Shown: positions 8,847-17,806, counted from the first letter of the stretch. The stretch is DNA of 64,000 nt from Streptomyces lincolnensis (GCF_001685355.1 NZ_CP016438.1:3968001-4032000); one strand, 5' to 3'. Notes: generated from the sequence alone by a model not told the origin. Numbers and translations are program-made.

Positions 8847-10142
8847 TCATCCGGCGGAGCCAAACGCCGCGTCCATCTTCTTCGCCGCGTCCTTCGAAGC
8901 CACCCCCACACTCGCCTTACCGCTGATCACCGACTGGAACATCGTCGGCAGCACCAGCGACGAGTCGATCTGCGCCCACGCCGGCGACGCGGGCACGAAC
9001 TTGGTCCCCGCGGCCAGCGTCTCGGCGAACGGCTTCACATACGGCTCCCTGGCCGCCGCCTCCTGCCGTACGTCCCCGAACGTCGGCAGGAACCCCATCG
9101 CGTCGAACATCGACGCCTGCGTCTTCTTCGACGTCAGCTGCTCCATCAGCTCGACCGCGAGCGTCCGGTGCCCCGTGCTCTTGAGCACGCCGATGTTGTT
9201 GCCCCCGGCGAACGCGGGAGCGATCGACCCGGCGGAGACCCCCGGCAGCGGCACCACCGCGTACTTCCCCTTGACCTTCCCGGCCTCCACGGCGGTGTGG
9301 CTGAAGTCGCCCCCGATCGCCATCCCGGCCTTGCCGGCGGCGAACGCGGTGATCGTGTCGTTGCCGCCCATGCCGGCGCACTTGGCGGCCGGGCAGTTGT
9401 CGTCACCGAACAGCGACGTGTAGGCCTTGATGCCCTTCTGGGCGGCGGCGCTGTCGATGGCGGAGGCGTACGACCCGCCCTTGCCGGTGGCGAGTTCACC
9501 GCCGCCCGCCCAGATGAACGGCATCGCGCCGTACGTGTAGGCGCCGCCGACGACGAGGCCGTACAGGTCGGGCTTCGCGGCCCGGATCTCGCGGGCGGTG
9601 GAGGCCAGTTCGGCCATGGTTCTCGGGACGTCCAGGCCGAGTTCCTCGAAGACGTCCGTGCGGTAGTACAGGGCGCGGACGCCGACGTAGAAGGGCGAGC
9701 CGTAGACCTTGCCGTCCACGGTGACCGACTGCCTGGCGGTGGGGTCGGTGTCCTTGGACTCGCTCCAGGCGCCGAACTCCTTGGTGACGTCGAGGAGTCC
9801 GCCGTCCTTCACATAGCCGGCGGTGTCGGTGTTGCCGTACTCCATGACGTCGGGGGCGGAGGCCGGGTCGTTGAAGGCGGCCTTCACCCGTTGGGCGCGG
9901 GTCTCGACGGGGATGTACTCGACCTCGACCTTGGTGTCCTTGTGGGCCTTCCGGAAGTCGGTGACGACGGAGTCGACGACCTTCTCCTTGGGCTTGTTGC
10001 CGACCTCCTGGAAGAGCCAGACGCGCAGGGTGCCGGTCTTCTCGTCCTTGTCGGAGGAGGTGTTGTCGGAGGTCTGGGGGGCGCAGGCCGTGACGACCAG
10101 GGCGGCCAGCAGAAGGGCGGGGAGACGGGGAGAGAGCTTCAT
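8847..10142 (-). CDS. Extracellular sugar-binding lipoprotein of the hexosaminidase operon
   Basis: Family 1 solute-binding protein of 431 residues, the substrate-capturing part of the importer. The lipoprotein signal peptide MKLSPRLPALLLAALVVTAC has Cys 20 as the lipidation site, followed by a Ser/Asp linker. The body has typical binding-protein stretches such as LRVWLFQE near residue 40 and FYVGVRALYYRTDVFEELG. ATG 10142 is chosen because GGAGGA stands 6-7 bases upstream and it begins the signal peptide directly; the frame extends further to 10205 without such features. It is first in the operon, followed by two permeases and the GH20 enzyme. N-acetylhexosamine oligosaccharides are the likely ligand (inference from the GH20 gene). 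Confidence 0.92.
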   Translation of the reverse strand: MKLSPRLPALLLAALVVTACAPQTSDNTSSDKDEKTGTLRVWLFQEVGNKPKEKVVDSVVTDFRKAHKDTKVEVEYIPVETRAQRVKAAFNDPASAPDVMEYGNTDTAGYVKDGGLLDVTKEFGAWSESKDTDPTARQSVTVDGKVYGSPFYVGVRALYYRTDVFEELGLDVPRTMAELASTAREIRAAKPDLYGLVVGGAYTYGAMPFIWAGGGELATGKGGSYASAIDSAAAQKGIKAYTSLFGDDNCPAAKCAGMGGNDTITAFAAGKAGMAIGGDFSHTAVEAGKVKGKYAVVPLPGVSAGSIAPAFAGGNNIGVLKSTGHRTLAVELMEQLTSKKTQASMFDAMGFLPTFGDVRQEAAAREPYVKPFAETLAAGTKFVPASPAWAQIDSSLVLPTMFQSVISGKASVGVASKDAAKKMDAAFGSAG

Positions 10143-10164
10143 GGAGTGATCCTCCGGACGTGCG

Positions 10165-10179
10165 TTGCAACATATGCAA
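10165..10179. promoter_or_regulatory. Perfect inverted repeat TTGCA-N5-TGCAA upstream of binding-protein gene
   Basis: TTGCAACATATGCAA lies 23-37 bases before the binding-protein start. An outer pair TGCGTTG (10161) and CAACGCA (10198-10204) flanks it. The position suits an operator over the start of transcription; the cognate regulator is unknown. Confidence 0.4.
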
Positions 10180-10236
10180 TGACGGTTTCGCTCTGCACAA
10201 CGCATGGAGGCTATGGACTACATGAACATGTCCGCA

Positions 10237-10252
10237 AGAGGTCTCAACCACT
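10237..10252. promoter_or_regulatory. Candidate DasR-responsive element (dre)
   Basis: AGAGGTCTCAACCACT matches the dre pattern AGTGGTCTAGACCACT at 13 of 16 positions. DasR is the GntR-family repressor of GlcNAc and chitin uptake in Streptomyces. A site about 100 bases upstream of a hexosaminidase/importer operon fits that regulon. A second small palindrome, ACATGAACATGT, is at 10220-10231. Confidence 0.45.
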
Positions 10253-10260
10253 TCGTGACA

Positions 10261-10306
10261 CACGAAGGCCCCCGGACGCACCGCGGTGCGTCCGGGGGCC
10301 TTCGTG
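10261..10306. terminator. Long perfect hairpin terminator
   Basis: Inverted repeat spanning 46 bases with arms CACGAAGGCCCCCGGACGCA and complement, meeting at CCGCGG. It lies 42 bases past the DUF3039 stop and so should end the yqgE-DUF3039 transcript before the importer operon promoter. Confidence 0.8.
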
Positions 10307-10347
10307 ACCTCAGCCCGAACCTCGGCCGGAGCCCCGGCGGGTGGGGG

Positions 10348-10650
10348 CTACTTGTCGCCGCCGCCCTTGCCGTTGCCGTTGTCGTCGCCGGAGCCCATGG
10401 ACTCGTAGATCTCCTTGCACATGGGACAGACCGGGTACTTCTTCGGGTCGCGGCCCGGCACCCAGACCTTGCCGCACAGCGCCACGACGGGAGTCCCGTC
10501 GAGGGCGCTCGCCATGATCTTGTCCTTCTGGACGTAGTGGGCGAAGCGCTCGTGGTCGCCGTCACCATGGGAGACCTGCGGCGTCGGCTCTACGAGGGTT
10601 CCCGTACCAGTCCCGCGCTGCGGCTGGGTCTCAGGCTCAAGAGTGCTCAT
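10348..10650 (-). CDS. DUF3039 family small protein
   Basis: A 100-residue actinobacterial protein of the DUF3039 family; the function is not known to me. The conserved core runs from about residue 33 to 85, with ALCGKVWVPGRDPKKYPVCP followed by MCKEIY, giving one Cys and a CPxC pair that could bind zinc. The Gly/Asn/Asp/Lys tail is low complexity. The ATG at 10650 has AGGA 5 bases upstream. The gene follows yqgE by 30 bases on the same strand and probably shares its transcript; a strong hairpin ends it. Confidence 0.85.
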   Translation of the reverse strand: MSTLEPETQPQRGTGTGTLVEPTPQVSHGDGDHERFAHYVQKDKIMASALDGTPVVALCGKVWVPGRDPKKYPVCPMCKEIYESMGSGDDNGNGKGGGDK

Positions 10651-10680
10651 AAATTCCTAGGGTACTGAAGCTCACACGCA

Positions 10681-11253
10681 TCAGTTGAGCGAAGGGTCGT
10701 CCGGGTACGTGGCCACCATCGCGAGCTCGTTGCGCTGACGGCGCAGGACCTCGCGCCAGAGTCTTTCCGGCGACGGGGAGGAGACGTCACCGGGCTCGGA
10801 CTCGACGACGTACCAGGCGCCCTCCACCAGCTCGTCCTCCAGCTGGCCGGGGCCCCAGCCGGCGTATCCGGCGAAGATCCTCAGGGATCCCAGGGCCGAG
10901 GCGAGCAGCTCCGGCGGTGCCTCCAGGTCGACCAGACCGATCGCGCCGTGCACCCGGCGCCAGCCGAGCGGGGCCCGGTCGACGGATCCGCCGCCCGGGA
11001 TGACGGCGACGCCGAGCGCCGAGTCCAGGGAGACCGGGCCGCCCTGGAAGACGACACCGGGTTCACCGGCGAGATCCGCCCAGCCCTCCAGGATGTCGCC
11101 CACGTCCACCGGAGTGGGCCGGTTGAGGACGACACCGAGGGAGCCCTCCTCGTCGTGGTCGAGAAGGAGCACCACCGCACGGTCGAAGTTCGGGTCCGCC
11201 AGGGCGGGCGTTGCCACGAGCAACCGCCCTGTGAGCGAGGACACCTCGGTCAT
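10681..11253 (-). CDS. YqgE/AlgH family protein (UPF0301)
   Basis: A 190-residue cytoplasmic protein of the YqgE/AlgH (DUF179) family, whose biochemical role is unsettled. Typical sequence includes GRLLVATPALADPNFDRAVV at the start, SLGVVLNRPTPVDVGDIL, FQGGPVS and FAGYAGWGPGQLEDEL. ATG 11253 is preferred because the family core begins at once. ATG 11262 is an equally possible start, with GGGAAG about 9 bases upstream. It is divergent from murA, with 252 bases between them that must hold both promoters. Confidence 0.88.
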   Translation of the reverse strand: MTEVSSLTGRLLVATPALADPNFDRAVVLLLDHDEEGSLGVVLNRPTPVDVGDILEGWADLAGEPGVVFQGGPVSLDSALGVAVIPGGGSVDRAPLGWRRVHGAIGLVDLEAPPELLASALGSLRIFAGYAGWGPGQLEDELVEGAWYVVESEPGDVSSPSPERLWREVLRRQRNELAMVATYPDDPSLN

Positions 11254-11505
11254 GCCAGACATGATCCCGCATCTTCCCGTGAAGTGGGGAGGCAATGCGC
11301 CTACGGCAGTGGATGCAGCTCAGAGCGCACCGATGCGCCCCACGCGCACGCACCACGCCGGTGACGGCATGTGCCCGAAGCGGAACGGTTCGTGTTGTGA
11401 CACAGCTATGACGTTCCCGCACCGCACTTGGGCTTACGGAAGGGGGGGCGGCGGCGATTACCCTTTCCCTTCTGGCCCTGCCCGACTCATCGGAACGCGA
11501 GATAC

Positions 11506-12852
11506 ATGACCGTCAACGGCAATGACGACGTACTGCTCGTCCACGGCGGAACCCCGCTGGAGGGCGAGATCCGTGTCCGCGGTGCGAAGAACCTCGTACC
11601 GAAGGCCATGGTCGCCGCACTGCTCGGCAGCTCGCCAAGCCGACTGCGCAATGTTCCGGACATCCGCGACGTGCGTGTCGTACGCGGTCTGCTCCAGCTG
11701 CACGGGGTGACGGTCCGTCCGGGTGAGGAGCCGGGCGAACTCGTGATGGACCCCACCCACGTCGAGAGCGCCAACGTCGCCGACATCGACGCCCACGCGG
11801 GGTCGAGCCGCATCCCGATCCTCCTCTGCGGCCCGCTGCTGCACCGACTGGGCCACGCGTTCATCCCCGGCCTCGGCGGCTGCGACATCGGCGGCCGGCC
11901 CATCGACTTCCACTTCGAGGTGCTGCGCCAGTTCGGCGCGACCATCGAGAAGCGCGCCGACGGGCAGTTCCTCCAGGCGCCGCGCCGGCTGCGCGGTACG
12001 AAGATCCGGCTGCCGTACCCGTCCGTGGGCGCGACCGAGCAGGTGCTGCTCACCGCGGTCCTCGCCGAAGGTGTCACCGAGCTCTCGAACGCGGCCGTGG
12101 AGCCGGAGATCGAGGACCTCATCTGTGTGCTCCAGAAGATGGGCGCCATCATCGCGATGGACACCGACCGCACCATCCGCGTCACCGGTGTGGACTCGCT
12201 CGGCGGCTACAACCACAAGGCCCTCCCGGACCGCCTGGAGGCCGCCTCGTGGGCGTCCGCGGCGCTGGCGACCGAAGGCAACATCTACGTCCGCGGCGCC
12301 CAGCAGCGGTCGATGATGACGTTCCTGAACACCTACCGGAAGGTGGGGGGTGCCTTCGAGATCGACGACGAGGGCATCCGCTTCTGGCACCCCGGCGGCC
12401 AGTTGAAGTCCATCGCGCTCGAAACGGACGTCCACCCGGGCTTCCAGACGGACTGGCAGCAGCCGCTGGTCGTGGCGCTCACCCAGGCCACGGGTCTGTC
12501 GATCATCCACGAGACGGTCTACGAGTCCCGCCTCGGCTTCACCTCCGCGCTGAACCAGATGGGTGCTCACATCCAGCTGTACCGCGAGTGCCTGGGCGGC
12601 TCGAACTGCCGCTTCGGCCAGCGCAACTTCCTCCACTCGGCGGTCGTCTCCGGCCCCACCAGGCTCCAGGGCGCCGACCTGGTCATCCCCGACCTCCGCG
12701 GCGGCTTCTCCTACCTGATCGCCGCACTGGCCGCCCAGGGCACCTCCCGCGTCCACGGCATCGACCTCATCAACCGCGGCTACGAGAACTTCATGGAGAA
12801 GCTCGTGGAGCTGGGCGCGAAGGTCGAACTGCCGGGCAAGGCACTCGGATAG
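11506..12852 (+). CDS. murA: UDP-N-acetylglucosamine 1-carboxyvinyltransferase
   Basis: First committed enzyme of peptidoglycan precursor synthesis, transferring enolpyruvate from PEP to UDP-GlcNAc in the cytoplasm. The 448-residue EPSP-synthase-fold protein has RGAKNLVPKAMVAALL near the start and the catalytic loop GLGGCDIGGRP with Cys 126, the residue attacked by fosfomycin, so it is predicted to be fosfomycin-sensitive unless other factors protect it. C-terminal GGFSYLIAALAA is typical. ATG 11506 is used because the family start (MTVNGNDDVLLVHGG) begins there; the Shine-Dalgarno is weak. Streptomyces usually carry a second murA elsewhere. Confidence 0.95.
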   Translation: MTVNGNDDVLLVHGGTPLEGEIRVRGAKNLVPKAMVAALLGSSPSRLRNVPDIRDVRVVRGLLQLHGVTVRPGEEPGELVMDPTHVESANVADIDAHAGSSRIPILLCGPLLHRLGHAFIPGLGGCDIGGRPIDFHFEVLRQFGATIEKRADGQFLQAPRRLRGTKIRLPYPSVGATEQVLLTAVLAEGVTELSNAAVEPEIEDLICVLQKMGAIIAMDTDRTIRVTGVDSLGGYNHKALPDRLEAASWASAALATEGNIYVRGAQQRSMMTFLNTYRKVGGAFEIDDEGIRFWHPGGQLKSIALETDVHPGFQTDWQQPLVVALTQATGLSIIHETVYESRLGFTSALNQMGAHIQLYRECLGGSNCRFGQRNFLHSAVVSGPTRLQGADLVIPDLRGGFSYLIAALAAQGTSRVHGIDLINRGYENFMEKLVELGAKVELPGKALG

Positions 12853-12898
12853 CCCACACCCCGAGCACGGCTCACTGAGCACGGCTCTTGATACGACG

Positions 12899-12930
12899 AT
12901 GGGGCGGCCACCCTCAGGTGGTCGCCCCAT
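12899..12930. terminator. Bidirectional hairpin between murA and HU gene
   Basis: ATGGGGCGGCCACC and its near-perfect complement (one mismatch) around CTCA. It sits between the convergent ends of murA and the HU gene and can serve both. Confidence 0.75.
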
Positions 12931-12977
12931 TCGCGTTACCGAGCCTCGTACGCAGGTCCCGTCGCGTACGCGAAGGC

Positions 12978-13259
12978 TTACTTGCCCTTGGCGGCTTCCT
13001 TGAGCTTGCTGCCCGCGGAGACCTTGACGCTGTAGCCGGCCGGGATCTGGATCGGGTCGCCGGTCTGCGGGTTGCGCGCGGTGCGAGCGGCACGGTGGGT
13101 GCGCTCGAAGGTCAGGAAGCCGGGGATGGTGACCTTCTCGTCGCCCTTGGCGACGATCTCGCCGACGGTCTCGGCGAACGCGGCCAGAACGGCGTCGGCG
13201 TCCTTGCGGGTCACCTCGGCGCGGTCGGCCAGCGCGGCCACCAGCTCACTGCGGTTCAT
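12978..13259 (-). CDS. hupA: HU-family DNA-binding protein
   Basis: A 93-residue nucleoid protein that bends and compacts DNA as a dimer. MNRSELVAALADRAEVTRKD, the family signature GFLTFERTHRAARTARNP in the DNA-binding arm, and a short Lys/Ala tail are clear. It is the short HU type, not the long Streptomyces HupS with a Lys/Ala/Pro histone-like tail. GGGAG lies 7 bases before the ATG. It is monocistronic, with a terminator shared with murA. Confidence 0.93.
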   Translation of the reverse strand: MNRSELVAALADRAEVTRKDADAVLAAFAETVGEIVAKGDEKVTIPGFLTFERTHRAARTARNPQTGDPIQIPAGYSVKVSAGSKLKEAAKGK

Positions 13260-13610
13260 GTTGTTACTCCCGTGTCTAACTTGCCGTTGAGGCGTGCCAC
13301 GCGGCGGAGCCGCATGTCAGGCGCTGCGAAAGCCGATGCTGCCAGGGTCCTCGGTGAGTCCCCGGACCCGGGTCCGTCGTCAGACCCTCGCGCCCAGGGA
13401 CGCATCCTGCCCCTACCTGCGGCGGGAAAGCCAATCCGGCACCCCCAGGAGTCACTGGAACACCCTGGGAGTCACACGAAAAGCGGGGCCGGAGCCTGGC
13501 GACACGATAAACGCGGTTCAGCGGCGCCCGGTTCCGCGACGCGCCGATGCAAGGCCTTGCCGTGGCGATCCTCACAACCCCGGCCACCCGAGTGGAGTCC
13601 CGACCGACCG
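13260..13610. other. Intergenic: HU promoter region and malic enzyme 3' end
   Basis: There is no supported gene in these 351 bases. It must contain the HU promoter (minus strand) and the end of the malic enzyme transcript. CCCAGG and CCTGGG near 13445-13470 can pair across a loop of about 14 bases and may terminate the latter. A direct repeat GGAGTCAC / GGGAGTCAC lies in the same place. I see no RNA gene. Confidence 0.5.
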
Positions 13611-15026
13611 TCAGGCCGTCGCGCCCGCCGCCTTGGCCGCGTCCCGCACCGCACCGGCCACCGCGCCCGCGACCTTGTCGTTGAAGACGCTCGGAATGAT
13701 GTAGTTCGGGTTCAGCTCGTCCTCGGTGACCACGTCGGCGAGGGCCTTCGCCGCCGCGATCATCATCTCGGTGTTCACCGTGCGGGACTGGGCGTCCAGC
13801 AGGCCGCGGAAGACACCCGGGAAGACCAGCACGTTGTTGATCTGGTTCGGGAAGTCGGAGCGGCCGGTGGCCACGACGGCCGCGGTCTGGCGGGCGATCG
13901 CCGGGTCGACCTCGGGGTCGGGGTTCGCGAGCGCGAAGACGATGGCGTCGTCGGCCATGCCGGCCACGTCGTCGCCGTCGAGCACGTTGGGCGCCGAGAC
14001 GCCGATGAAGACGTCCGCGCCGCGCACCGCCTCCTTGAGCGTGCCGGTGAGGCCCTCGGGGTTGGTGTTGTCGGCGATCCAGCGCAGCGGCGAGTCCGCG
14101 GCCGCGTCGACGAGGTCCTCGCGGCCGGCGTGCACGACACCGTGGATGTCGGCGACGACGGCGTTCTTCACGCCCGCGGCGATCAACAGCTTGAGGATGG
14201 CCGTACCGGCCGCGCCTGCACCGGACATGACGACCCGGATGTTCTCGATCGCCTTGCCGGCGACGCGGAGCGCGTTCGTCAGGGCCGCGAGGACGACGAT
14301 CGCCGTGCCGTGCTGGTCGTCGTGGAAGACGGGGATGTCGAGGGCCTCGCGCAGCCGGGCCTCGATCTCGAAGCAGCGGGGCGCGGAGATGTCCTCCAGG
14401 TTGATGCCCGCGAAGCCGGGGGCGATCGCCTTGACGATCTCGACGATCGCGTCGGTGTCCTGGGTGTCCAGGCACAGCGGCCAGGCGTCGATGCCGGCGA
14501 ACCGCTTGAAGAGGGCCGCCTTGCCCTCCATGACCGGCAGGGCGGCCTTGGGGCCGATGTTGCCGAGGCCCAGCACGGCCGAGCCGTCCGTCACGACCGC
14601 AACGGAGTTGCGCTTGATGGTGAGGCGGCGGGCGTCCTCGGGGTTCTCTGCGATGGCCATGCAGACGCGGGCGACACCCGGCGTGTAGATCATCGAGAGG
14701 TCGTCACGGTTGCGGATCGGGTGCTTGGACTGCATCTCGATCTTGCCGCCGAGGTGCATGAGGAACGTACGGTCGGAGACCTTGCCGAGGGTGACGCCCT
14801 CGATGCCACGCAGCTGCTCGACGATCTCGTCCGCGTGCGACGTGGAGGTCGCCGCGATGGTGACGTCGATACGAAGCTTCTCGTGGCCGGACGCGGTCAC
14901 GTCGAGGCCGGTCACCGAGCCTCCGTGGGACTCCACGGCCCCGGTGAGCTGCGAGACCGCGGTTCCGCTCGCGGGCACCTCCAGCCGGACCGTCATCGAG
15001 TAGGAGACGCTGGGCGCCGTTGCCAT
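13611..15026 (-). CDS. NAD(P)-dependent malic enzyme with N-terminal ACT domain
   Basis: Oxidative decarboxylase of malate to pyruvate. The 471-residue protein has an ACT-like regulatory domain at about 1-85 (YSMTVRLEVPASGTAVSQLT), then the malic enzyme core with IYTPGVARVC, TDGSAVLGLGNIGPKAALPV, metal-binding FHDDQHGTAIVVLAALTNAL and the dinucleotide-binding VVMSGAGAAGTAILKLL. NPDPE and SDFPNQINNVLVFPGVFRG complete the family pattern. The ATG at 15026 has GGAAG 6 bases upstream. The S. coelicolor counterpart is, as I recall, the NAD-preferring malic enzyme that links the TCA cycle to acetyl-CoA and triacylglycerol supply. Confidence 0.93.
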   Translation of the reverse strand: MATAPSVSYSMTVRLEVPASGTAVSQLTGAVESHGGSVTGLDVTASGHEKLRIDVTIAATSTSHADEIVEQLRGIEGVTLGKVSDRTFLMHLGGKIEMQSKHPIRNRDDLSMIYTPGVARVCMAIAENPEDARRLTIKRNSVAVVTDGSAVLGLGNIGPKAALPVMEGKAALFKRFAGIDAWPLCLDTQDTDAIVEIVKAIAPGFAGINLEDISAPRCFEIEARLREALDIPVFHDDQHGTAIVVLAALTNALRVAGKAIENIRVVMSGAGAAGTAILKLLIAAGVKNAVVADIHGVVHAGREDLVDAAADSPLRWIADNTNPEGLTGTLKEAVRGADVFIGVSAPNVLDGDDVAGMADDAIVFALANPDPEVDPAIARQTAAVVATGRSDFPNQINNVLVFPGVFRGLLDAQSRTVNTEMMIAAAKALADVVTEDELNPNYIIPSVFNDKVAGAVAGAVRDAAKAAGATA

Positions 15027-15339
15027 GGCCGACTTCCTCTGCTTTCACCTGTGCTGTGGGATGCCGTCCGATCGTCGCACCTACCGTCGAGTAGGCGTTA
15101 GCCGGGTGGGATTGCGAACGTTTTGTTCTCAACAAAGAAGAGGTCCGCGTCACTCAGTGACGCGGACCTCTCTCGGTTCAGTGACACCGACCCGCCATGC
15201 TCGCCTCGCGGCAAGTGGTCGCTCGTAGCGACGAAGGTTGGGCCCGGGGGCTTGGATCGGGCCGGTGCCACACCCAGGCTAACAAACGGATCCCGTAAGG
15301 CCATTCCCGTCTCGACAGTTCATCGGGATCAGCCCCGGA
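15027..15339. other. Intergenic between malic enzyme and HelD-like gene
   Basis: These 313 bases hold the malic enzyme promoter and, at 15139-15171, a hairpin terminator. About 170 bases (15172-15339) between that hairpin and the helicase stop would be a long 3' untranslated region. I find no convincing reading frame or RNA gene there. Confidence 0.5.
15139..15171. terminator. Hairpin terminator downstream of HelD-like gene
   Basis: AGAGGTCCGCGTCAC and its exact complement with loop TCA. It is placed between the helicase stop at 15340 and the malic enzyme start, on the path of helicase transcription. Confidence 0.75.
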
Positions 15340-17724
15340 TCAGTCCCGCAGGAGGTCCGGCACGCCGGTCGCGTCCGGGGCGTCCCGCTCCCCCGACACC
15401 ACCGTGAGCTGCTGGGTCGCCCGGGTGAGGCCGACGTAGAGCACCCTGAGGCCGGCCGGGGACTCGTCGGCGATCTCGGCCGGGGAGACGAGGACCGTGG
15501 CGTCGTACTCCAGTCCCTTGGCCTCCAGGCTGCCGAGGGCCACGACCCGGTCGCCGAGTCCGGTGAGCCAGCGTCCGGCCTCCTCGCGGCGGTTCATGGC
15601 GACGACGACGCCGACCGTGCCGTCGACGAGACCGAGGAGCCGGGCCGCCTCCTCACGGGTGGTCTCCGCCAGTGACTTCTGTACGACGGCGAAGCGCGGC
15701 TGGATGCCCGTGGACCGTACGGCCGACGGGGACGGGGAGCCGGGCATGGCCAGCGCCAGCACCTTGGCCGCCAGCTCGGCGATCTCGGCCGGGTTGCGGT
15801 AGTTCACGGTCAGCTGGAAGCGGCGCCGGGGCCGGGTGCCGAGCGCCTCGTCGCGGGCCTGGGCCGCCTCGTCGGGGTCGGACCAGGAGGACTGGGCCGG
15901 GTCGCCGACGACCGTCCAGGTGGCGTGCCGGCCGCGGCGGCCGATCATGCGCCACTGCATGGGCGTGACGTCCTGGGCCTCGTCGACGATGACGTGCGCG
16001 TACTCGGTGCGCTCCTGGGCGAGCCGCTCGGCCCGCTCGCGCTGGGACTCCTCGCGGACCGGCATCAGCTCTTCGAGGCCGGTGAGCTGGTCGAGCGGGT
16101 CGAGGTCGCGCTTGCGGCGCGGGCGGGCCGGGGTGCCGAGGATCGCCTGGAGCTCGTCCAGCATGGCGATGTCGTGCACGGAGAGGCCGTCGCGCCGCAG
16201 CGAGCGGGCGACCTTGCGGACCTCGCCGGGGTTGAGGATGCGGCGGGCCCAGCGGCCGAGCCGCCGCTCGTCGGTCATCGCCGCGAGGACGGCCCTCGGG
16301 GTCAGCTCCGGCCACCACGCGTCGAGGAAGGCGATGAAGCTGTCCTCCGAGGTGATGTCCTCGTCGAACGAGGACCGCAGTTCGGCGGCCAGCTCCGGGT
16401 CGCTGTGCCGGGAGCCCGCGCCGGACCGCTCCCACAGGGCGTCCAGGAGCAGTTTGCGGGCCCGGGGGCGCAGCAGGTTGACGGGGGCGGTGCCGCTGAG
16501 CGCGGTGCGGCGGACGTGGTCCAGCGTGTCCGCCTCCAGTTCGAGCCGGCGCCCGAAGGCCACGACCCGCAGGCGGGTGGGCGGGCCCGCGGGCGCCTGG
16601 GGCTCGGTGTCGTCGTCCCCGAAGGCGAGCTGGCCCGAGGCGGTGTTCCCCGGGGAGGAGCCCGACTCCAGCGCCCCGCGGGCCGCCTTCCGCAGCACCC
16701 TCAGCATGCGGTACGAGCCCTTGGCACGGGCCACCGCCGGGGAGTCGTACAGCGTGGCCTCGGCTCCGTCGACGAGTGAGCCGATGGCGCGGATGGCGAC
16801 CTGGCCCTCCTCGCCGAGGGAGGGCAGCACGCCCTCGGTGTACGCCACCAGCAGCGGGGTCGGGGAGACGATGAGGATGCCGCCCGCGTACCGGCGCCGG
16901 TCCTGGTAGAGCAGGTAGGCGGCGCGGTGCAGCGCGACGGCCGTCTTGCCCGTCCCCGGTCCGCCCTCGACGTAGGTCACCGAGGAGGCGGGGGCGCGGA
17001 TGACGAGGTCCTGCTCGGCCTGGATGGAGGCGACGATGTCCCGCATGGTGTGGGTGCGGGCCTGGCCGAGGGCGGCCATCAGGGCGCCGTCGCCGATCAC
17101 GGCCAGTTCCCGGCCGCCGAGGAAGGCCTTGAGCTCGGGGCGCATCAGGTCGTCCTCGACGCCGAGCACCCGGCGTCCCTTGGAGCGGATGACCCGACGG
17201 CGGACGACCCGGCCGGGGTCGACCGGGGTGGAGCGGTAGAACGGCGCGGCCGCCGGGGCCCGCCAGTCGATGACCAGCGGGGAGTAGTCCTGGTCGAGGA
17301 CCCCGATGCGCCCGATGTGCAGGGTCTCGGCGATGTCGGCGGTGTTGTCCTCCCGCACGGCGCCTTCGGCGGCTTCCACGGCGGTGTAGGCGCCGTCGGG
17401 CCCCTTCTTGCCGTCCTTGCCGAGGAGTAGGTCGATCCGTCCGAAGAGGAAGTCCTCGAACTCGTTGTTCAGCCGGTTCAGGTGGACACCTGCCCGGAAG
17501 ACCTGCGCGTCCCGCTCGGCGAGTGCGCCGGGCGTGCCGACCTGGCCGCGTTTGGCCGCGTCGTTCATGAGGAACTCGGCCTCGTGGATCTTCTCCTCCA
17601 GCCGCTGGTACACCCGGTCCAGGTGTTCCTGCTCGACGCTGATCTCCCGTCCCCGCACGGATTCCTGGGTGGAGTCCTGTGCGGAGCCGTGAACCGCGGT
17701 TTCCTGCTGAGCCTGAGCGGCCAC
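15340..17724 (-). CDS. HelD-like UvrD/Rep-type ATPase
   Basis: A 794-residue superfamily 1 ATPase resembling HelD, which binds RNA polymerase and frees stalled complexes. After a coiled N-terminal arm (about 30-110, LDRVYQRLEEKIHEAEF) come Walker A GGPGTGKTAVALHRAAYLLY near residue 252, Walker B HVIVDEAQDVTPMQWRMI near 578, VNYRNPAEIAEL near 640 and motif VI VLYVGLTRATQQLTVV near the end. A long insertion between motifs (about 330-560) matches HelD architecture. GTG 17724 has AAGGGGG 6 bases upstream. Some HelD forms in actinomycetes confer rifamycin tolerance, but no rifamycin-associated promoter element was recognised here, so that role is not claimed. Confidence 0.88.
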   Translation of the reverse strand: MAAQAQQETAVHGSAQDSTQESVRGREISVEQEHLDRVYQRLEEKIHEAEFLMNDAAKRGQVGTPGALAERDAQVFRAGVHLNRLNNEFEDFLFGRIDLLLGKDGKKGPDGAYTAVEAAEGAVREDNTADIAETLHIGRIGVLDQDYSPLVIDWRAPAAAPFYRSTPVDPGRVVRRRVIRSKGRRVLGVEDDLMRPELKAFLGGRELAVIGDGALMAALGQARTHTMRDIVASIQAEQDLVIRAPASSVTYVEGGPGTGKTAVALHRAAYLLYQDRRRYAGGILIVSPTPLLVAYTEGVLPSLGEEGQVAIRAIGSLVDGAEATLYDSPAVARAKGSYRMLRVLRKAARGALESGSSPGNTASGQLAFGDDDTEPQAPAGPPTRLRVVAFGRRLELEADTLDHVRRTALSGTAPVNLLRPRARKLLLDALWERSGAGSRHSDPELAAELRSSFDEDITSEDSFIAFLDAWWPELTPRAVLAAMTDERRLGRWARRILNPGEVRKVARSLRRDGLSVHDIAMLDELQAILGTPARPRRKRDLDPLDQLTGLEELMPVREESQRERAERLAQERTEYAHVIVDEAQDVTPMQWRMIGRRGRHATWTVVGDPAQSSWSDPDEAAQARDEALGTRPRRRFQLTVNYRNPAEIAELAAKVLALAMPGSPSPSAVRSTGIQPRFAVVQKSLAETTREEAARLLGLVDGTVGVVVAMNRREEAGRWLTGLGDRVVALGSLEAKGLEYDATVLVSPAEIADESPAGLRVLYVGLTRATQQLTVVSGERDAPDATGVPDLLRD

Positions 17725-17806
17725 CGGGCCCCCTTCTGACGTGCTGGGCAGCCGTCAACCGTACGCGAAAGGGGGCCCGGGAAGCTATGTGTCCGCTCTC
17801 AGCGAT

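Noticed and set aside
15098..15304. A 68-codon frame on the minus strand between malic enzyme and helicase genes
   Set aside because: It crosses the terminator hairpin and has no homology or ribosome-binding site that I can recognise.
15340..17724. HelR-type rifamycin resistance determinant
   Set aside because: It has HelD architecture, but I saw no rifamycin-associated promoter element and the N terminus does not resemble HelR as I know it.
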